DNA of 64,000 nt from Ilyonectria destructans. Its lineage: Eukaryota > Ascomycota > Sordariomycetes > Hypocreales > Nectriaceae. Made by a program: the position numbers and the translations under genes. This document shows, in pieces, positions 11,752 to 23,400 of the stretch. Under the pieces are notes generated by a model. It ran no database searches. It worked only from the letters and a program-made list of their open reading frames with translations, and had not been told where the DNA came from. The stretch is taken from assembly GCA_020740775.1 (NCBI GenBank), contig JAHEWK010000016.1, positions 1,054,001 to 1,118,000 on the forward strand. Reading direction: 5' to 3'. Position 1 is the first letter of the stretch, and every line of letters starts with the position of its first letter.

Positions 11752-12190
11752 AGGAGTACGGGGTGTGTGCAGAAGAACAACATCAGATGGCGTACGGCGT
11801 TGGGATATGACATGGGAAAAAGAATTGGCAAGGCAATGCTTTATATTATTTGTCACCTCTGTTGTGTATACATGGAGGACTTAGAGGTTGATACCACCTG
11901 GAACACTATGGCACCTAGACACCATCGACAAGTCGCAAAGTAAACCAGATACTCCAATGTTTCACGGGCTCTCAAAAAGACAAATCAAAACTATGTCACT
12001 ACTTTCTCGTGATTGTGAGAGATATCCATTTCCATTTCATCAGCAACGTCGTCTGCCCCTTTTCCAGCGAGGGTGCTATTATGTCGTATCGTATGTACTC
12101 CCCACCTCCATGCTCTCAGCTCCTTGACCTATGACCCCAGAGGCTTCAAGGGCGAGTATGTCCATCTCCCTGAGCTAACAAACCTCAACA
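11752..12190. other. Convergent 3' intergenic region
   Basis: The 0.44 kb between two converging genes probably holds 3' untranslated sequence. It is AT-richer than its flanks and no gene is seen. Confidence 0.55.
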
Positions 12191-15100
12191 TTACCAAACA
12201 CGCTGATCTCCCCCAACAGCCTCATCTCCATCATCGGCGATATCGTAGCCCATCTCCCGTGCCTCCCGTACCCGCTCCTTGGCCTGTCGCGCCTGTCGCC
12301 AAGCATCCCACTTAGCTTGGTGCTCTGGCTGCTCCGAGCGCGGCTTCAGCAAGCCCTTCTTGTGTAGGCGGCGGCGGTGCTGGCGTTTCTGCTCGAACGA
12401 GAGCGCATCGAGGTCAATTTCTGTGATTTCGCGGCCATAGTACATATCCGCAAGGTCGGCAGACCAGTCATTCACCTCCTCCATAAGCGTATCCATAAGG
12501 ACGCGGCCGTGGCCGCCTGTAGCCCACTGGTCCAGCTTGACTGGCAGCGCGGTGCCAAAGGTAGGGTCGTCGAAAGACCACACGCAAGGAGTGTTGCCAC
12601 ATGCTGTGGGACGACAGTATGCGGCGCACATGGCCGACTCGGCGGCGTACCAGAGTGAGAAGAGCAAGACGATGATACCCAAGAAGGTGAACCGGAATGA
12701 TGGTTTGCGGCGGTAGAGGCTTGGTAGAGGCAGGGCCAGGGGAACATATGATACTGTCGTTGGGCCGACGTGAGTTGTGCAGCCAGTGCAGTGCTCGTGG
12801 TCGTGGGTGTGCGTGTCCAACTTCTCGGCCGACTTCGTCTCGTGCAGGACCTGACTTTCAAGGCGCTCGATGCCCTTCTTGGCAGTCTGGATGCCCATGA
12901 GGCCGGTTTGGAGGGACTTGCTCATTCGTGTAAAAGTGGCTAGATCACCGTCAGAGTGATCGGGATCCCGGGGGTTGATCTTGTTGCTCTTGGTATTGAG
13001 TTTGGTGTCGAGCTCCAAGTTAAAGTCAAAGTCGTCGTCGAGTGAAGGTTGATCCGAGAGGTCGTTGAGGAGAGCCTCCATTTTGGGCGTGGGGGCTTTG
13101 CGGCCTAGCAAGATCTCTTCCAGGTCGTCCAGAGTTGAATCCTCGATTTGATGCGAGCGTTGGAGTTGCATTAAATCATCCTTGACTGTTGGCGGCTTTG
13201 CTGAGTTTCTTAGGGGTCCTCTGCGCCGGGGCAGTGAACGTGTGCGCCGCCTTCTCACCCCCGACGACATCGCCGTGGGCGCAGATTTCTCGTCTGTTCC
13301 CGGGTCAGAAGTCGTGTCTTGATCACGACTCTCCCACGCATGGTCCGTTTTCTTATCCCGGGCCCATGCGGAAGACCTCGGTCGTGGTAATCTGACTTCC
13401 TCCGGTGCCTTTTCAAGTACCTTCTCCTCCCGGAACGATGCCGAGGATCTTGGCCGCGGTGCATCTTGGGTAGAAGCCTTCTCCTCCCGGATTGATGCGG
13501 AGGATTTCGGTCGTGGTGCGTCATCAAGCGGCTTCTCCTCCCGTAGCGATAAGGATCTTGGTCGTGGTACATCGTCAAGTGGTTTCTCCTCCCGTAACGA
13601 TAAAGATCTCGGTCGTGGTGCATCCTCGAGCGACTTCTCCTCCCGTGTCGATGCCGAAGACTTTGGCCGCGATACTCTCGTCTCCTCTCGTGGCTTATTG
13701 TCCTTAACTTCAATCTTCTCCACCTTGACCGTCGCCGGCGTCTCAACGTATGCACCCATGATTTTCGGCGTCGGCATCGTTAGCGGATCTGGTTTCGGAG
13801 CCCGCGGTGTCGCCTCGACGTCCTCCTTCTCGTCTTCAGAGTCCGGCAACGGTGACGGAGCTCGAATGGAGCCCTTCTCCGACTGGTTATCGCCCAGCGC
13901 GAAGAGCTTCATCTCCGCCTCGATCCTGTCCGTAGGGTCCAGTTCCGACTGCATGCTAGATCTCTTGCTCTTGACAGAGTCCGTAGAACGCGTGCGAGGT
14001 ATGCCGGTGAATCCAACCGTGGGCTTTGAGGTTTCGTTGTCCTTCCTCTGGTGTTGTGTGTGTCTCGGACCATTTTCGGAGGTGCGTCGTGGGATGGCGG
14101 ACGTGAAATCTGAGTCTTGGGTGACGGGTTTGTCACTAGGCAGCGGGCTGGCCGGCCGTCGAGCTTCCGTCTCCGGTGCAGGGCTGGAGCTCGCAGCTCT
14201 TGCCAGCCGTCGCAACAAGTCTCGTGAGTCACCGCGTTTGTGCGAGTTTGACAGCTCCGGTCGTGCAACATCCGCAGCATCGTTTGCTTTGTTTGGTTCA
14301 CCCCGTTCCTCCACTGGCGCATGGTACTTTGGCTCTCGCGCCTTGAAGATGGTAACAGGCGTATCGGGTATGCGTTGTCCCCCAATTTCAAAGGCAGACA
14401 TTGGTCGAATCGGTACTTTCGTCTCCCGGTCCGCGGTAGATGTCGTTTCCCGGGCAGTCCGGGCCGACAGCGGTCGATATTCCTCTGGAGACAGTGAGCG
14501 TGAGTTTGAGTTTTGCTCCCGGATTTCGTCCAACCTCGCCTTTGCCAGTGCTCGGTTCGGGATGCCATTAATCTCGCGTTGCCGTATCTCATTCAGCTTG
14601 GTGTTTCTCGGTCTCGGTAGGCTGCGATCCGGGATCGGTATCTGATGCTCAGCCTGGGCCTCGCGCTGTCGTATTTCCTCTATTTTCGTGTTGGGCTGCC
14701 GCTTTTGCGGAGACTCAAGTGGAATATTACTCCCAACCTTGACCTCCCTTGACCGGATCTCATCCAACTTGGTGTTGCGTGAGCCTGGGGTGGCTACTCT
14801 TGTCCGCGAATTGATATCAATCTCACTCCCTTCGTCAAACTTGATCCGGTCTGCGAATGGTCGGGCGCCCATTTTGATCCTAGGACTATCCGAGATCTGC
14901 AGGTCTCCAGCAGTAAAGTCCTGGTCAACTTGCCACGCGAAGCTCTTCTCGGGCGATGCATTCTCCGTGTTGAAAGGCGTCGGAGGAGCTGGGTCTTGTT
15001 GGTGCTGTCGATTCTCAATTGATGGCCATGGCAGGTCTTCTATCCCTGGGACCAGTGCGGGAATGCGACCTTGGTTCGTGAGGTCGTCCTTGGACGGTAT

Positions 15101-15877
15101 GTGCTTCAACGACCGGGGCTCAGGTCGAAGCCTACTGATCGGATCCTGAGGAGGGTCCTCTGCTTGATCGTTAGGCTTGGTCACATTGACTCTCGGGCTG
15201 ATAGGATCATGCGCAGGTTCTCTCGGCCCAAGTCCTATCCTCGACTTTCCATACAGTGACCTTCGTCTGGGGGAGTCATGCTTCTCAGGCGAGACCCTCG
15301 CCTCCCCCAGTGTTGAGGTCGCTAATGATGCTCGCGAAAACGGCCGGTTTGGCGCCTTGGTATCCAGGTGATCTTGTCCCAATATCTTCCTCATCCGTTT
15401 ATCTTCCTCCTCACGCTTCGCGCGGGCCACCCGGGGCGCCGGGCTAGGTGACGCATCCATAACATGGCTCTGGTCGCTCTCCTCCTCGTATTCCATGGCG
15501 GCCCGGCTGAAAGCCTCGCTTAGGGACAGTTGTTTCCGGCTCGAGAATGTGACGCCCGAGGGTTTTGGTATGCGCGTGCCTCCGGGTGATGCCAGGCTGC
15601 TACTACTGCTTCTCCTTCCCAATGTCGGCGCCAGGGGCGCCAGGGGCTCGGAGCTCATGCGTCGTGGTATTCCATGGCCAAAATCGCTCGTCCGATACCT
15701 GCTCATGTGGAGCTGCGAGCGATCGTTTTCTTTATCTTTTAGTTTGGCGTTGTTGGCCTCTTCTCCTCGAGAGGCGGGCCTCGAGAAGAGCGGCTTTCTG
15801 CCTTGTTCCTTCACAACGAGCAGGCTCGTGGGTCTTCCATTTGGCCGCGAGGCCAGAGTATCTTTGTCGCGTTCCAT
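12191..15877 (-). CDS. Large disordered single-pass membrane protein, unknown function
   Basis: One uninterrupted frame of 1228 residues; the first ATG in frame is at 15877, just downstream of an in-frame TAA. I do not recognise a named family. The first 1000 residues are low-complexity, rich in Ser, Arg, Pro and charged residues. They carry two repeat types: four TKLDEIRxRE-like units (DNA about 14515-14790) and at least five units of REEK..L.DAPRPRS.S (about 13380-13680). Near the C-terminus lie a short helix (MSKSLQTGLMGIQTAKKG), a His/Cys cluster (THTHDHEHCTGCTTH), one hydrophobic segment (FTFLGIIVLLFSLWYAA) and a cysteine-rich patch (CAAYCRPTACGNTPC), followed by a charged helical tail. 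This suits a tail-anchored-like or single-pass endoplasmic reticulum or nuclear envelope protein with a large cytosolic or nuclear domain; that location is inferred. Confidence 0.85.
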   Translation of the reverse strand: MERDKDTLASRPNGRPTSLLVVKEQGRKPLFSRPASRGEEANNAKLKDKENDRSQLHMSRYRTSDFGHGIPRRMSSEPLAPLAPTLGRRSSSSSLASPGGTRIPKPSGVTFSSRKQLSLSEAFSRAAMEYEEESDQSHVMDASPSPAPRVARAKREEEDKRMRKILGQDHLDTKAPNRPFSRASLATSTLGEARVSPEKHDSPRRRSLYGKSRIGLGPREPAHDPISPRVNVTKPNDQAEDPPQDPISRLRPEPRSLKHIPSKDDLTNQGRIPALVPGIEDLPWPSIENRQHQQDPAPPTPFNTENASPEKSFAWQVDQDFTAGDLQISDSPRIKMGARPFADRIKFDEGSEIDINSRTRVATPGSRNTKLDEIRSREVKVGSNIPLESPQKRQPNTKIEEIRQREAQAEHQIPIPDRSLPRPRNTKLNEIRQREINGIPNRALAKARLDEIREQNSNSRSLSPEEYRPLSARTARETTSTADRETKVPIRPMSAFEIGGQRIPDTPVTIFKAREPKYHAPVEERGEPNKANDAADVARPELSNSHKRGDSRDLLRRLARAASSSPAPETEARRPASPLPSDKPVTQDSDFTSAIPRRTSENGPRHTQHQRKDNETSKPTVGFTGIPRTRSTDSVKSKRSSMQSELDPTDRIEAEMKLFALGDNQSEKGSIRAPSPLPDSEDEKEDVEATPRAPKPDPLTMPTPKIMGAYVETPATVKVEKIEVKDNKPREETRVSRPKSSASTREEKSLEDAPRPRSLSLREEKPLDDVPRPRSLSLREEKPLDDAPRPKSSASIREEKASTQDAPRPRSSASFREEKVLEKAPEEVRLPRPRSSAWARDKKTDHAWESRDQDTTSDPGTDEKSAPTAMSSGVRRRRTRSLPRRRGPLRNSAKPPTVKDDLMQLQRSHQIEDSTLDDLEEILLGRKAPTPKMEALLNDLSDQPSLDDDFDFNLELDTKLNTKSNKINPRDPDHSDGDLATFTRMSKSLQTGLMGIQTAKKGIERLESQVLHETKSAEKLDTHTHDHEHCTGCTTHVGPTTVSYVPLALPLPSLYRRKPSFRFTFLGIIVLLFSLWYAAESAMCAAYCRPTACGNTPCVWSFDDPTFGTALPVKLDQWATGGHGRVLMDTLMEEVNDWSADLADMYYGREITEIDLDALSFEQKRQHRRRLHKKGLLKPRSEQPEHQAKWDAWRQARQAKERVREAREMGYDIADDGDEAVGGDQRVW
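13380..13680 (-). repeat. In-frame tandem repeat, 17-19 residue unit
   Basis: The core TTCTCCTCCCG (plus strand) recurs at about 13422, 13479, 13533, 13584 and 13635, spaced 57, 54, 51 and 51 nt apart. All spacings are multiples of three, so the repeat grows without breaking the frame. It encodes REEK-x-L-D-APRPRSSAS on the minus strand inside the large membrane-protein gene. Confidence 0.85.
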
Positions 15878-18022
15878 CGCCGGGGTCGGCGACAATTGTC
15901 GAGGTGGTTACGGGGAATCAGGAGGTGGGTGGATGCATCGTCGTCGTCAAGGTCAAGCTCGGGTCGGAAGCGCGTTCAGAGCATGGCGAGGGCAATTGCG
16001 CGACGGGACAGACGGGTCTTTCGGTTTTAATAGCTTCTCGGAAGTACAATGAGCGTCTTCAGCTTCAGTTCAGTGAGGAAATACAGCAAAAATAGGACAT
16101 CGCAAGGTCAGACAAATGTTTTGGCGGAGTCGTGCTAGTCGCGTTGGAGGCGGCCGAGCATGGGGCCGTCTTGGCGTCCGTCCGCGACTGCCAAGGCTGC
16201 ATTGTGTCCTCCACTCCTGCCGTTCGTCGCTCCTGCTTTGGGTTCGCCCTGCCTTCCCTGTCCGGAACTGGGAGATTTGTTTATCCGGCCTCCAATCACT
16301 CCGTACGAACTCATTGTCAACAAACCTCGTCAACAAAGGCGATAATACAAGCCGAAATATCTGGGTAAATCCATCCAGTCATGATTTTGTCTTTTTTATC
16401 AATGTTTTACCACCTGGCGTGAGGTCCATGGTCTAGAAAGATAGAAATTTTCCGCGAAACTCCATGGATGCCAACCATGCATGGTTCATCCTAGCCCCCG
16501 TCAACAACAAGACTTCCCTTCGTGTTCCAGCAATTATGTCTAGCCACGTCATCGGTGCACCGACATTCTGGCACCTGAAACCCTCCCGACTATCCGTATT
16601 CCCTCACCCACCCTGTCTTTGACACAATTTAGGAGTATGTAGAGATGCCGTATAGGAAGTATCGCTAGTTTGAGAACCAGAGTGGCTCGAGGTTTGGCCT
16701 CCGAGTAGGTAGCACGTCCAATGTGACTTGAGAAGGCTTTATTTCCGAGGTTGTTAAAGGGTTATATGACACATGTCTTGTTTACCGAGACTGAACGAAG
16801 AACACGCCTCTTAACATTCTCGCTCAGACATAAAGCCGCCAGGGGTTGGGCTCATGATAGAATGCATAGACCCCGGCAATTTAAAATGACAAGACTGTCG
16901 CTCTCCAAATTAATATTCCGCCTATCACGGCTGGGTCGGCAACTGCACCAGCTTGATCCCATAATTCCTATGTGGGCTCTCTTTACTCCTTTACTCTTGC
17001 ACTTGCTCTCTTCCTATGCCATAAATACCCTCCTCCCAATAGTGCGAATTACGTTGGCATTGTCGAGGTACCAAAAAGCGGATCTTCGTCTGGGGGGCGA
17101 AGGCGTTAGCCTCGACTTATGCCTGATACCCCTGGCCTTCCAGTTAAGACTTCGCTCTCTGGGCGGAGAAAGAATATACAGTATGGTAGCCCTGTTGAAG
17201 GGATTAGAAAACCATTGTGAATAATGCTGTTCTCCATTTCCTCTAGTTTGTCTCGAGGAGAAATGAAACACATCTGCCCTCTGTAGCACCAAGATAATTG
17301 GGCCATCGAGCAGGTAGGATAACGGGAGCGAGACTCCAAACACGTCCAGAATACCACGAAATTCCCAGTACAATACTAAAACCAACAGAGGAAAGACTTT
17401 TGAGTTGATGTTATAACTCCAGTCCCTTTCACATATCGCATCTTAACTGGGGCGTACAGGTGCCGCCCGCATCCAAGCTCACCCATTCGACGTCTCAAGC
17501 AGTGTCAGACTCAACTAATTGCAGAAATCAGCATCAACCACTTAAATTCTTGCAACCGCCTTGAAGCATTGCATTATATACCAAGACTCTATTCCTCTAT
17601 TATGAGACCTAGTTGACAAGCAGATCTACAGACATCTGTGATCGACGGCCAGCATCTGGTCCCTGCTTAATCAGCAGTGCCAACCCAGTCTGGCGGCCTC
17701 TCGGTCTCCACAAATCACCTAACTTGTCGATGGCGCCCTTTATCGACAAGGACTCAATTGATGACCGCATCTCAACTGGTCGCAGTACGAGGCGGTAAAT
17801 AACTCGTTCTCTATCCAATTGAGTCCTGGGGATTAATTGACTCCTTACATATCTCTACGTGAGGATATTATCCCATCCTGAACCCCTGGTAAGGTGAGCC
17901 AGCTGAAAGCTAGTACATGCCGAAACTCCCGAAGGCAGCCATCAACAGGAACAAATAAAGCATTCGGTAAACAAGTATTATACAGTCCATATCAATTTCT
18001 TCTTTTTCAAATTCCTTTGACA
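15878..18022. other. Intergenic region, partly AT-rich, no gene recognised
   Basis: The first few hundred bases upstream of 15877 are the promoter of the large minus-strand gene. From about 16440 to 18000 the sequence is AT-richer than average and has no frame with a recognisable domain. It may contain decayed sequence. Nested inverted repeats lie at 17723-17827. The end leads into the acetyltransferase start, with TATA-like AT-rich DNA around 17940-18010. Confidence 0.5.
17723..17827. repeat. Nested inverted repeats upstream of the acetyltransferase gene
   Basis: Two perfect dyads overlap. CTTGTCGAT (17723-17731) pairs with ATCGACAAG (17742-17750) across a 10-nt loop. AGGACTCAATTG (17749-17760) pairs with CAATTGAGTCCT (17816-17827) across 55 nt. 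A near-copy AATTGACTCC follows at about 17835. They could be a small foldback element or regulatory sites; the sequence alone does not decide. Confidence 0.6.
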
Positions 18023-19543
18023 ATGGCGGATACGCCTGCTCCCCAGGCCGTTCGGCCCCTCGGCCACATGTAAGCAGCCCCTTTTCGTTGCCAACTCTCA
18101 CTCACCAAACACCATCACCAACGCAACTCATCTAGGGAACTCTTCTCCTCCAGCCGTCACGCGCTGGGCATATACCGCTGTGTTGTGCTCTCGGCTCGCT
18201 ACCTCAACCCCCCAGCAACCAACGCCGATGGCGCCATCTTCGCCGCATTAGGCCGTCTGGTCGCCAAGCAGCCAATGCTCCGCGTGGGTATCCTCGGGCA
18301 CGACACAAACACGGCTCAGTTCTCGCACATTCCCGAGATCGATCTGTGGAAACACGTCGAAATTCGCACCCTCCCGGGCGGCGACGGGTATGACGCCGCG
18401 CTGTCGGCTATCCACGCTTGGTGCCATGATCAGTTGTTTCAAGACGTTGAGACCTTGCCGCCGTGGAGGGTCATTATCGTGAGGCCCGAGACGATCGGTC
18501 CTGGAGAAGAGCCCTTCGAGGACATCATTTTTGCGTATCATCATTCTCTCATGGATGGCACCGGCGGCAAGAGCTTCCACGAGCAACTCGTCGAGGCTCT
18601 CAACGAGAGCTCCAACGGCTCAGACCCGAGTTACATCCTCAAATTCCCTGACCCGCCCGTTCTCCCGGAAGCCCAAGAAGACGTTATCCCTTACACCAGT
18701 GGGAAGCTCTTCATGGGCCGTGTCATCTGGAACGAGTTCGCGCCGTCGTTCCTCAAACCCGTCAAGCCGCCCATCTGGAGCGGCAAGCCCGTCGATTTCG
18801 ACCGGCCTCACCAAGCCCGCATCATCGCCGTTGATATTCCCGCCCCCGTCGTCTCCAGCATGCTCGCTGAGTCCCGCAGCCACTCCGCCTCCATCACCTC
18901 GCTCATCCACGCCCTGTGCCTGGCATCCATGGCACACCGTGTCCCGGCCGAGGACGCCCCAGCCTTCATTGCGAGCACGCCCATCAACGCGCGCCCATAC
19001 ATGGCCGCGACGGCCAACCCGGCGCTAAAAGATTCGTTCCGCGTCGGTATCTCGGTCTTGACGCACGAGTGCCCTGCCGCCACGGTGAATGCCCTCCGCA
19101 AGCCGGACGCCGACCTCGACGCCCTCATCTGGCACCACGCGAAGCGCATCAAAGACCAGATCCGCACGCGCGCCGCCACCCTGCCTGCCGACGACCCCAT
19201 TAGCTTGATGAAGTTCATCTCCGACTGGCCGTCTTACTGGCAAAAAAAGAACGGCCAGCCGCGCGATGGGTCGTGGGAGGTAAGCAGCCTGGGTGCAATG
19301 CGAGTCGAAGCTTCAGGAAGCAGCCCGAGCCAACGCCAAGTTTCGAGAATCCTCTTTACCAATGGCATCATGGTCGCAAGCCTTCCCCTGAGCGTCAGCG
19401 TGGCAAGCCCTCCAGGGGGTTCGTTGACAGCTGGCATCTCGTGGAACGCGGGTGTGGTGGATGATAAGGTGGTTGAGGGACTAGCCGAGGATCTCCTTGC
19501 TTACACGACCCGATTGCATGAGACGGGCAAGTTCACAGCCTAG
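18023..19543 (+). CDS. Alcohol acetyltransferase-like acyltransferase (AATase/condensation fold)
   Basis: Two exons, 18023-18069 and 18136-19543, encode 484 residues. The intron is 66 nt (GTAAGC...TCTAG) and rebuilds the conserved N-terminus LGHMELFSSSRHALGIY, which is typical of fungal alcohol acetyltransferase-like proteins. These enzymes belong to the BAHD/condensation superfamily and transfer an acyl group from CoA to an alcohol or amine. The catalytic HHxxxDG motif is present as HHSLMDG near residue 150. The second half has GISWNAGVVDD, a position similar to the DFG(W/K) region of the family, but no exact DFGWG is seen, so activity and substrate are uncertain. No biosynthetic cluster partners (PKS, NRPS, P450) lie beside it. 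It stands alone between two long intergenic stretches. Confidence 0.88.
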
Positions 19544-20412
19544 GATATCCTTACCATGCTAATTGAATCTTGGATATAATAAGCTGCAAAGGTTGGTGGG
19601 TCTAATACAAGCATATACGGAGGACGACTTGACGTTTACATAATGAGGAGGCTTTAGGATCCAGAGTAGCGACATAACAAAGCTCATAGAGTTAGATTAG
19701 GAACTCCAAGGACGTAATGTGTAACATATCTTAAACAAAGTCAAATGTCATTAGCGCAAGGCGACAAGACAATCCCCCACAGCCACATCTTGTCCCGCTA
19801 GGGGCTTGGCCGGGTTCCTGCGCATCACGTCATCGAGCTGACATTCTAAAAGTATGCCCTGCCAAGGAGGAGTATTGTGGTTCGCTATGCATTGGCTAGG
19901 TTTGTGACAGGCATCCATCTTCAAAAAGCAGGCCAGGCAGAAGACGAGCACAAAGGCAACACCAACCGCTTTAGCGTTGACGTCGAAGATAAATCGGCAT
20001 CCACAATTGTTAAAATCTGTGAAATCCCATGTCAAGGTTTCGATCAGTCTCCACGAACTGGCATTCACATCAAGGCATCCTTAACTAAAGTCACACATGT
20101 ACAAGACAATCGATTTCAACTTATCTTCGTACCCAAGACTAAAGAGTTTCCGCCAGTCGCCAGGAGAGTCGGTTGTACCCAGTTTCACATCGAGAAACGA
20201 AGAGATCTTATGTACGGATTAAAAACCTTGTATTGACAATGTCATCCTCCTCATCCCTAATATCGTCCCGCGCAGCTTTCGGGGCTGGTTCCATGCATCC
20301 GCCTCTCATCATTGTAGAAGCCCAATCTATCCAAACGCCTCGCAAATTCAACACAATGAAAAAGGCCATTCCCTTCCCAAAGTCGTCACCCTTTGTTGGT
20401 GGGCGAAGGGTA
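19544..20412. other. Convergent intergenic region
   Basis: The region lies between the stop of the acetyltransferase gene and the stop of the CSC1-like gene on the other strand. It is moderately AT-rich. One plus-strand frame (19877-20236) has no recognisable domain and I do not accept it as a gene. Confidence 0.55.
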
Positions 20413-23400
20413 TTACCAACCCTCACCAGGGTTTCGTCTTGCCCTGGCACTGCCACGGAAGTAGTCGTATTGTGCCGGATCGGTGTCTTCGTTTTGTGCC
20501 AGGTTGCTGTAACCTCGTGGCCCGCCACCCAAGGCGCCCGTGGACGGTCCGGGGCTGTGAGAAGGATGAGGAATAACCGGAGTCATGCGTCCAGATCCAG
20601 GGGCCGCAGCGTTATTGATGAGCCCAAGCCCTGACGAGCTCCCGTTATCTTGCGAGTACATCGGGGTGCGAGACCGGCCGGGTACATCCGACCCCATCGT
20701 CGGCTGTTGAGCAAACCCACCACCTGGAGGGCCTCCTCGGAATGCCTGGTAGCTCGTGTCGCTGGGGTTGCGGTTCTTGGCACCAGCGAAGGGAGTTGAC
20801 CGGCCGGATAGAGGTGTGCCAGGTCTCGAACCGTGGTCGCTACCGTCGCCCAAGGAACCAGGGGTGCCTGGTCGCATAATCTCGCCCTGGCGTCCGTAGA
20901 TCTCACCTCCACCGTGATCCTCCGCGAATTCCGCCCGGTTCTTGTAATATCCAAAGTCCATCTGATTCTCCGAGACGATTTCGAATCCAGGCATATTGTT
21001 GTTGGCAGCCTTTCCAGGTCGTCCACCCTGCATGGGGTCGAGCGCATACATATCCGAATAACCGCTGACGCTCATCATATCGCCTGCGTTCGCTTCCCGG
21101 CCATCGGACAGCCTTCCTTTGTAAATGGCGGGGAGAAGGTTCTGAGCCTTAGAGTGCACCATGGGGGTGATAAGAGGCTTGTACAAGGCTGGGTGGCCAA
21201 AGCGGCTGGCCAGTCGGTCGCTGCGGTTTCGGCTCTCCTTCTGAGGGCCAGTCTCGCTGTGTCTAACCGCGTCGTGGGTGCTGTAATAGCGCATCTTCTC
21301 ATCGAAGGCATTGGAGCAATACATCTTAAAACCCAACATGAGGAAGGGCAATGGGACCACTGAGAAGAACATGACATGTTGGTTATCGCCCTTGACCCAG
21401 CAAGTAAGCATAATCACGAGGTTGGCAAGCATTGTGGCAAAGATGAATCGGTTGAAGACGACACGCCAAAACATGCCGCCGGACTCAGTCTTGGTCACAA
21501 AGCGGTACAATATGAGGTACTTCTTGAGGTACGAGTCGATGGTGAAGTATAGGGCTGTGGCGATGAGGACAAGGGGCTGAATTCCGGCGAAGCACATCGT
21601 GACGGTGGAGTAGTAGAGGAAGTAGTTGTAGTACTCGGCGTATTGGAAGGGAGGCGGCGCCGTCAGTTCGATCAGCTCTCTGGGGGTAGGGCTCGCAAAT
21701 TTCTTGAGGAAAAAGGCCTGGACCAAGGGCCACAACTGGGCAAGATCGATGGCTGCACCGAGTTGTCGCTGTAACAGATATGTCACCCAGAAAACACTGT
21801 TGTTGCAAAGCGCGATGAATAGCAAGTTGGCGTAATTCTCATCGACGACAGCCTGCCATGCGTCATTGCCGTTCCGGACCTTCTCGATGACACCAACAAC
21901 GTAGGTCCAGGCAGGACTGTAGATGGAAAAGACGATCAGGTTGTTGAAGACGAAGAAGGCATATAGCTTGGCCAAGACGTGCCTCTCTCGTCCAGTCTTA
22001 GTTTGGTCACCAGACTTGATCGAGAGACGACGGAAGATCATGGGGAGAACTAGGTAAACACCTGACATGAGCGCGGGTGAGAGAATACCTTGGACCACAC
22101 CCCAGAATGTGGTATTGGCCGAAAGCGACTTATTAAACGCGTCCCACACGTATGCCAAGTTGGACAAGTTGACCAAGAAAATGGCAATCATGGCGTTGGG
22201 AACAATCCAGAGGAGAGTGAGGATGACGACCCACAGGCCGTTGAACCATCGCTTGCGACTTCGGGTGGAACTGGAAAGAACCATGTTATCCCAAATGATG
22301 TCATTGGGTCGGGGCGCCAGCATAATGGTCGTGCCGACGGGCTTCTTCTTGCGGCAGGCATAGGCAATATTATGAGTCTCGATAATGTCCGAGTAACTAG
22401 CGAAACCGTAGGGCATGGAGCCACGTTTGTCCACGCCGGAGCGGACCTCCTTGATCTCTATTTCGAGGTCGCGAATACGTTGGGTGTGGTACTCGATGGC
22501 GTCGACCTTCTGGTTCTTGGGATAGGTGCCATAGGATCGGTCCTTTTTGGAGGGTCTGCACATGGGCCGGGCAGGGGGGATATTGTCTGGGTTCTTGAGG
22601 TACTTGGAGAGGATTGCCTCGAGTTTGCGGACTGCATGGTCGTGTTGCGCAATGAGATTTGGCAGGTCCTTGACATTTCGCGCGACGGCGGTTCGGGCGA
22701 ATGAGGCGTTGGGTGCGACCTCGTCGATGAGTCTTGCAATTCCTTCGTCACTGCGGCCCTTCTTGGGAATATCGAACAACTAGAAGGGAATGGGTGAGCC
22801 AGCGCAATAGGGCAGTTGGGATCAGTGGACTCGACCTACCATCAGGGTCCGGGAATGGAGACTAGTCTGGTATTCCTCAGTCTCGAAATACTTTCTTCGT
22901 AGTTGGAGAATCTTCCTATAGTTCCACCAGAGGTAACTAGCGACGATAATGTTGAACACCCAAGCAATCACAACCTGGGCCCAGACAGCGGACTCCTTGA
23001 CATCGAGGGGGGTGATCTTGGTCACCCATTGAGTGTCGGTAGTTTGTCCGGTGAATGAGAAGTTGGAGATGTGGATGGGCAGGAGGATTCCGACGCCGGT
23101 GACTGACAGAGTCAAGAACATGTTGCGGCACATTCGAACGAAGCGGAGGAAGACGGTAGCATCCATGCCGATCGAGTGCATGAGCTGCTCCTCCTTTGTT
23201 CCCCAGACAGTTGTGATCCACGACCAGGGGGCCTTTCCGAGCGGAGGAGGGGCATGCTTCTCGTCGGCGTGCTTGAGTTTAGGCGCATAGACGGCCTGGT
23301 TGTAGGGGCGAAGGAGAGAGAAGATAATGGCGGTAAAGACGGTGAATCCCAGTGAGATGCCCAAGGCGGAATACATGGAGGCAGCTTGAAGCTAATTTGT

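Noticed and set aside
13698..14645. Plus-strand frame of 315 codons inside the large membrane-protein gene
   Set aside because: It is an antisense shadow of a low-complexity coding region; Ser-rich with no domain.
19877..20236. Plus-strand frame of 119 codons downstream of the acetyltransferase
   Set aside because: No recognisable domain, weak codon pattern, sits in a convergent 3' region.
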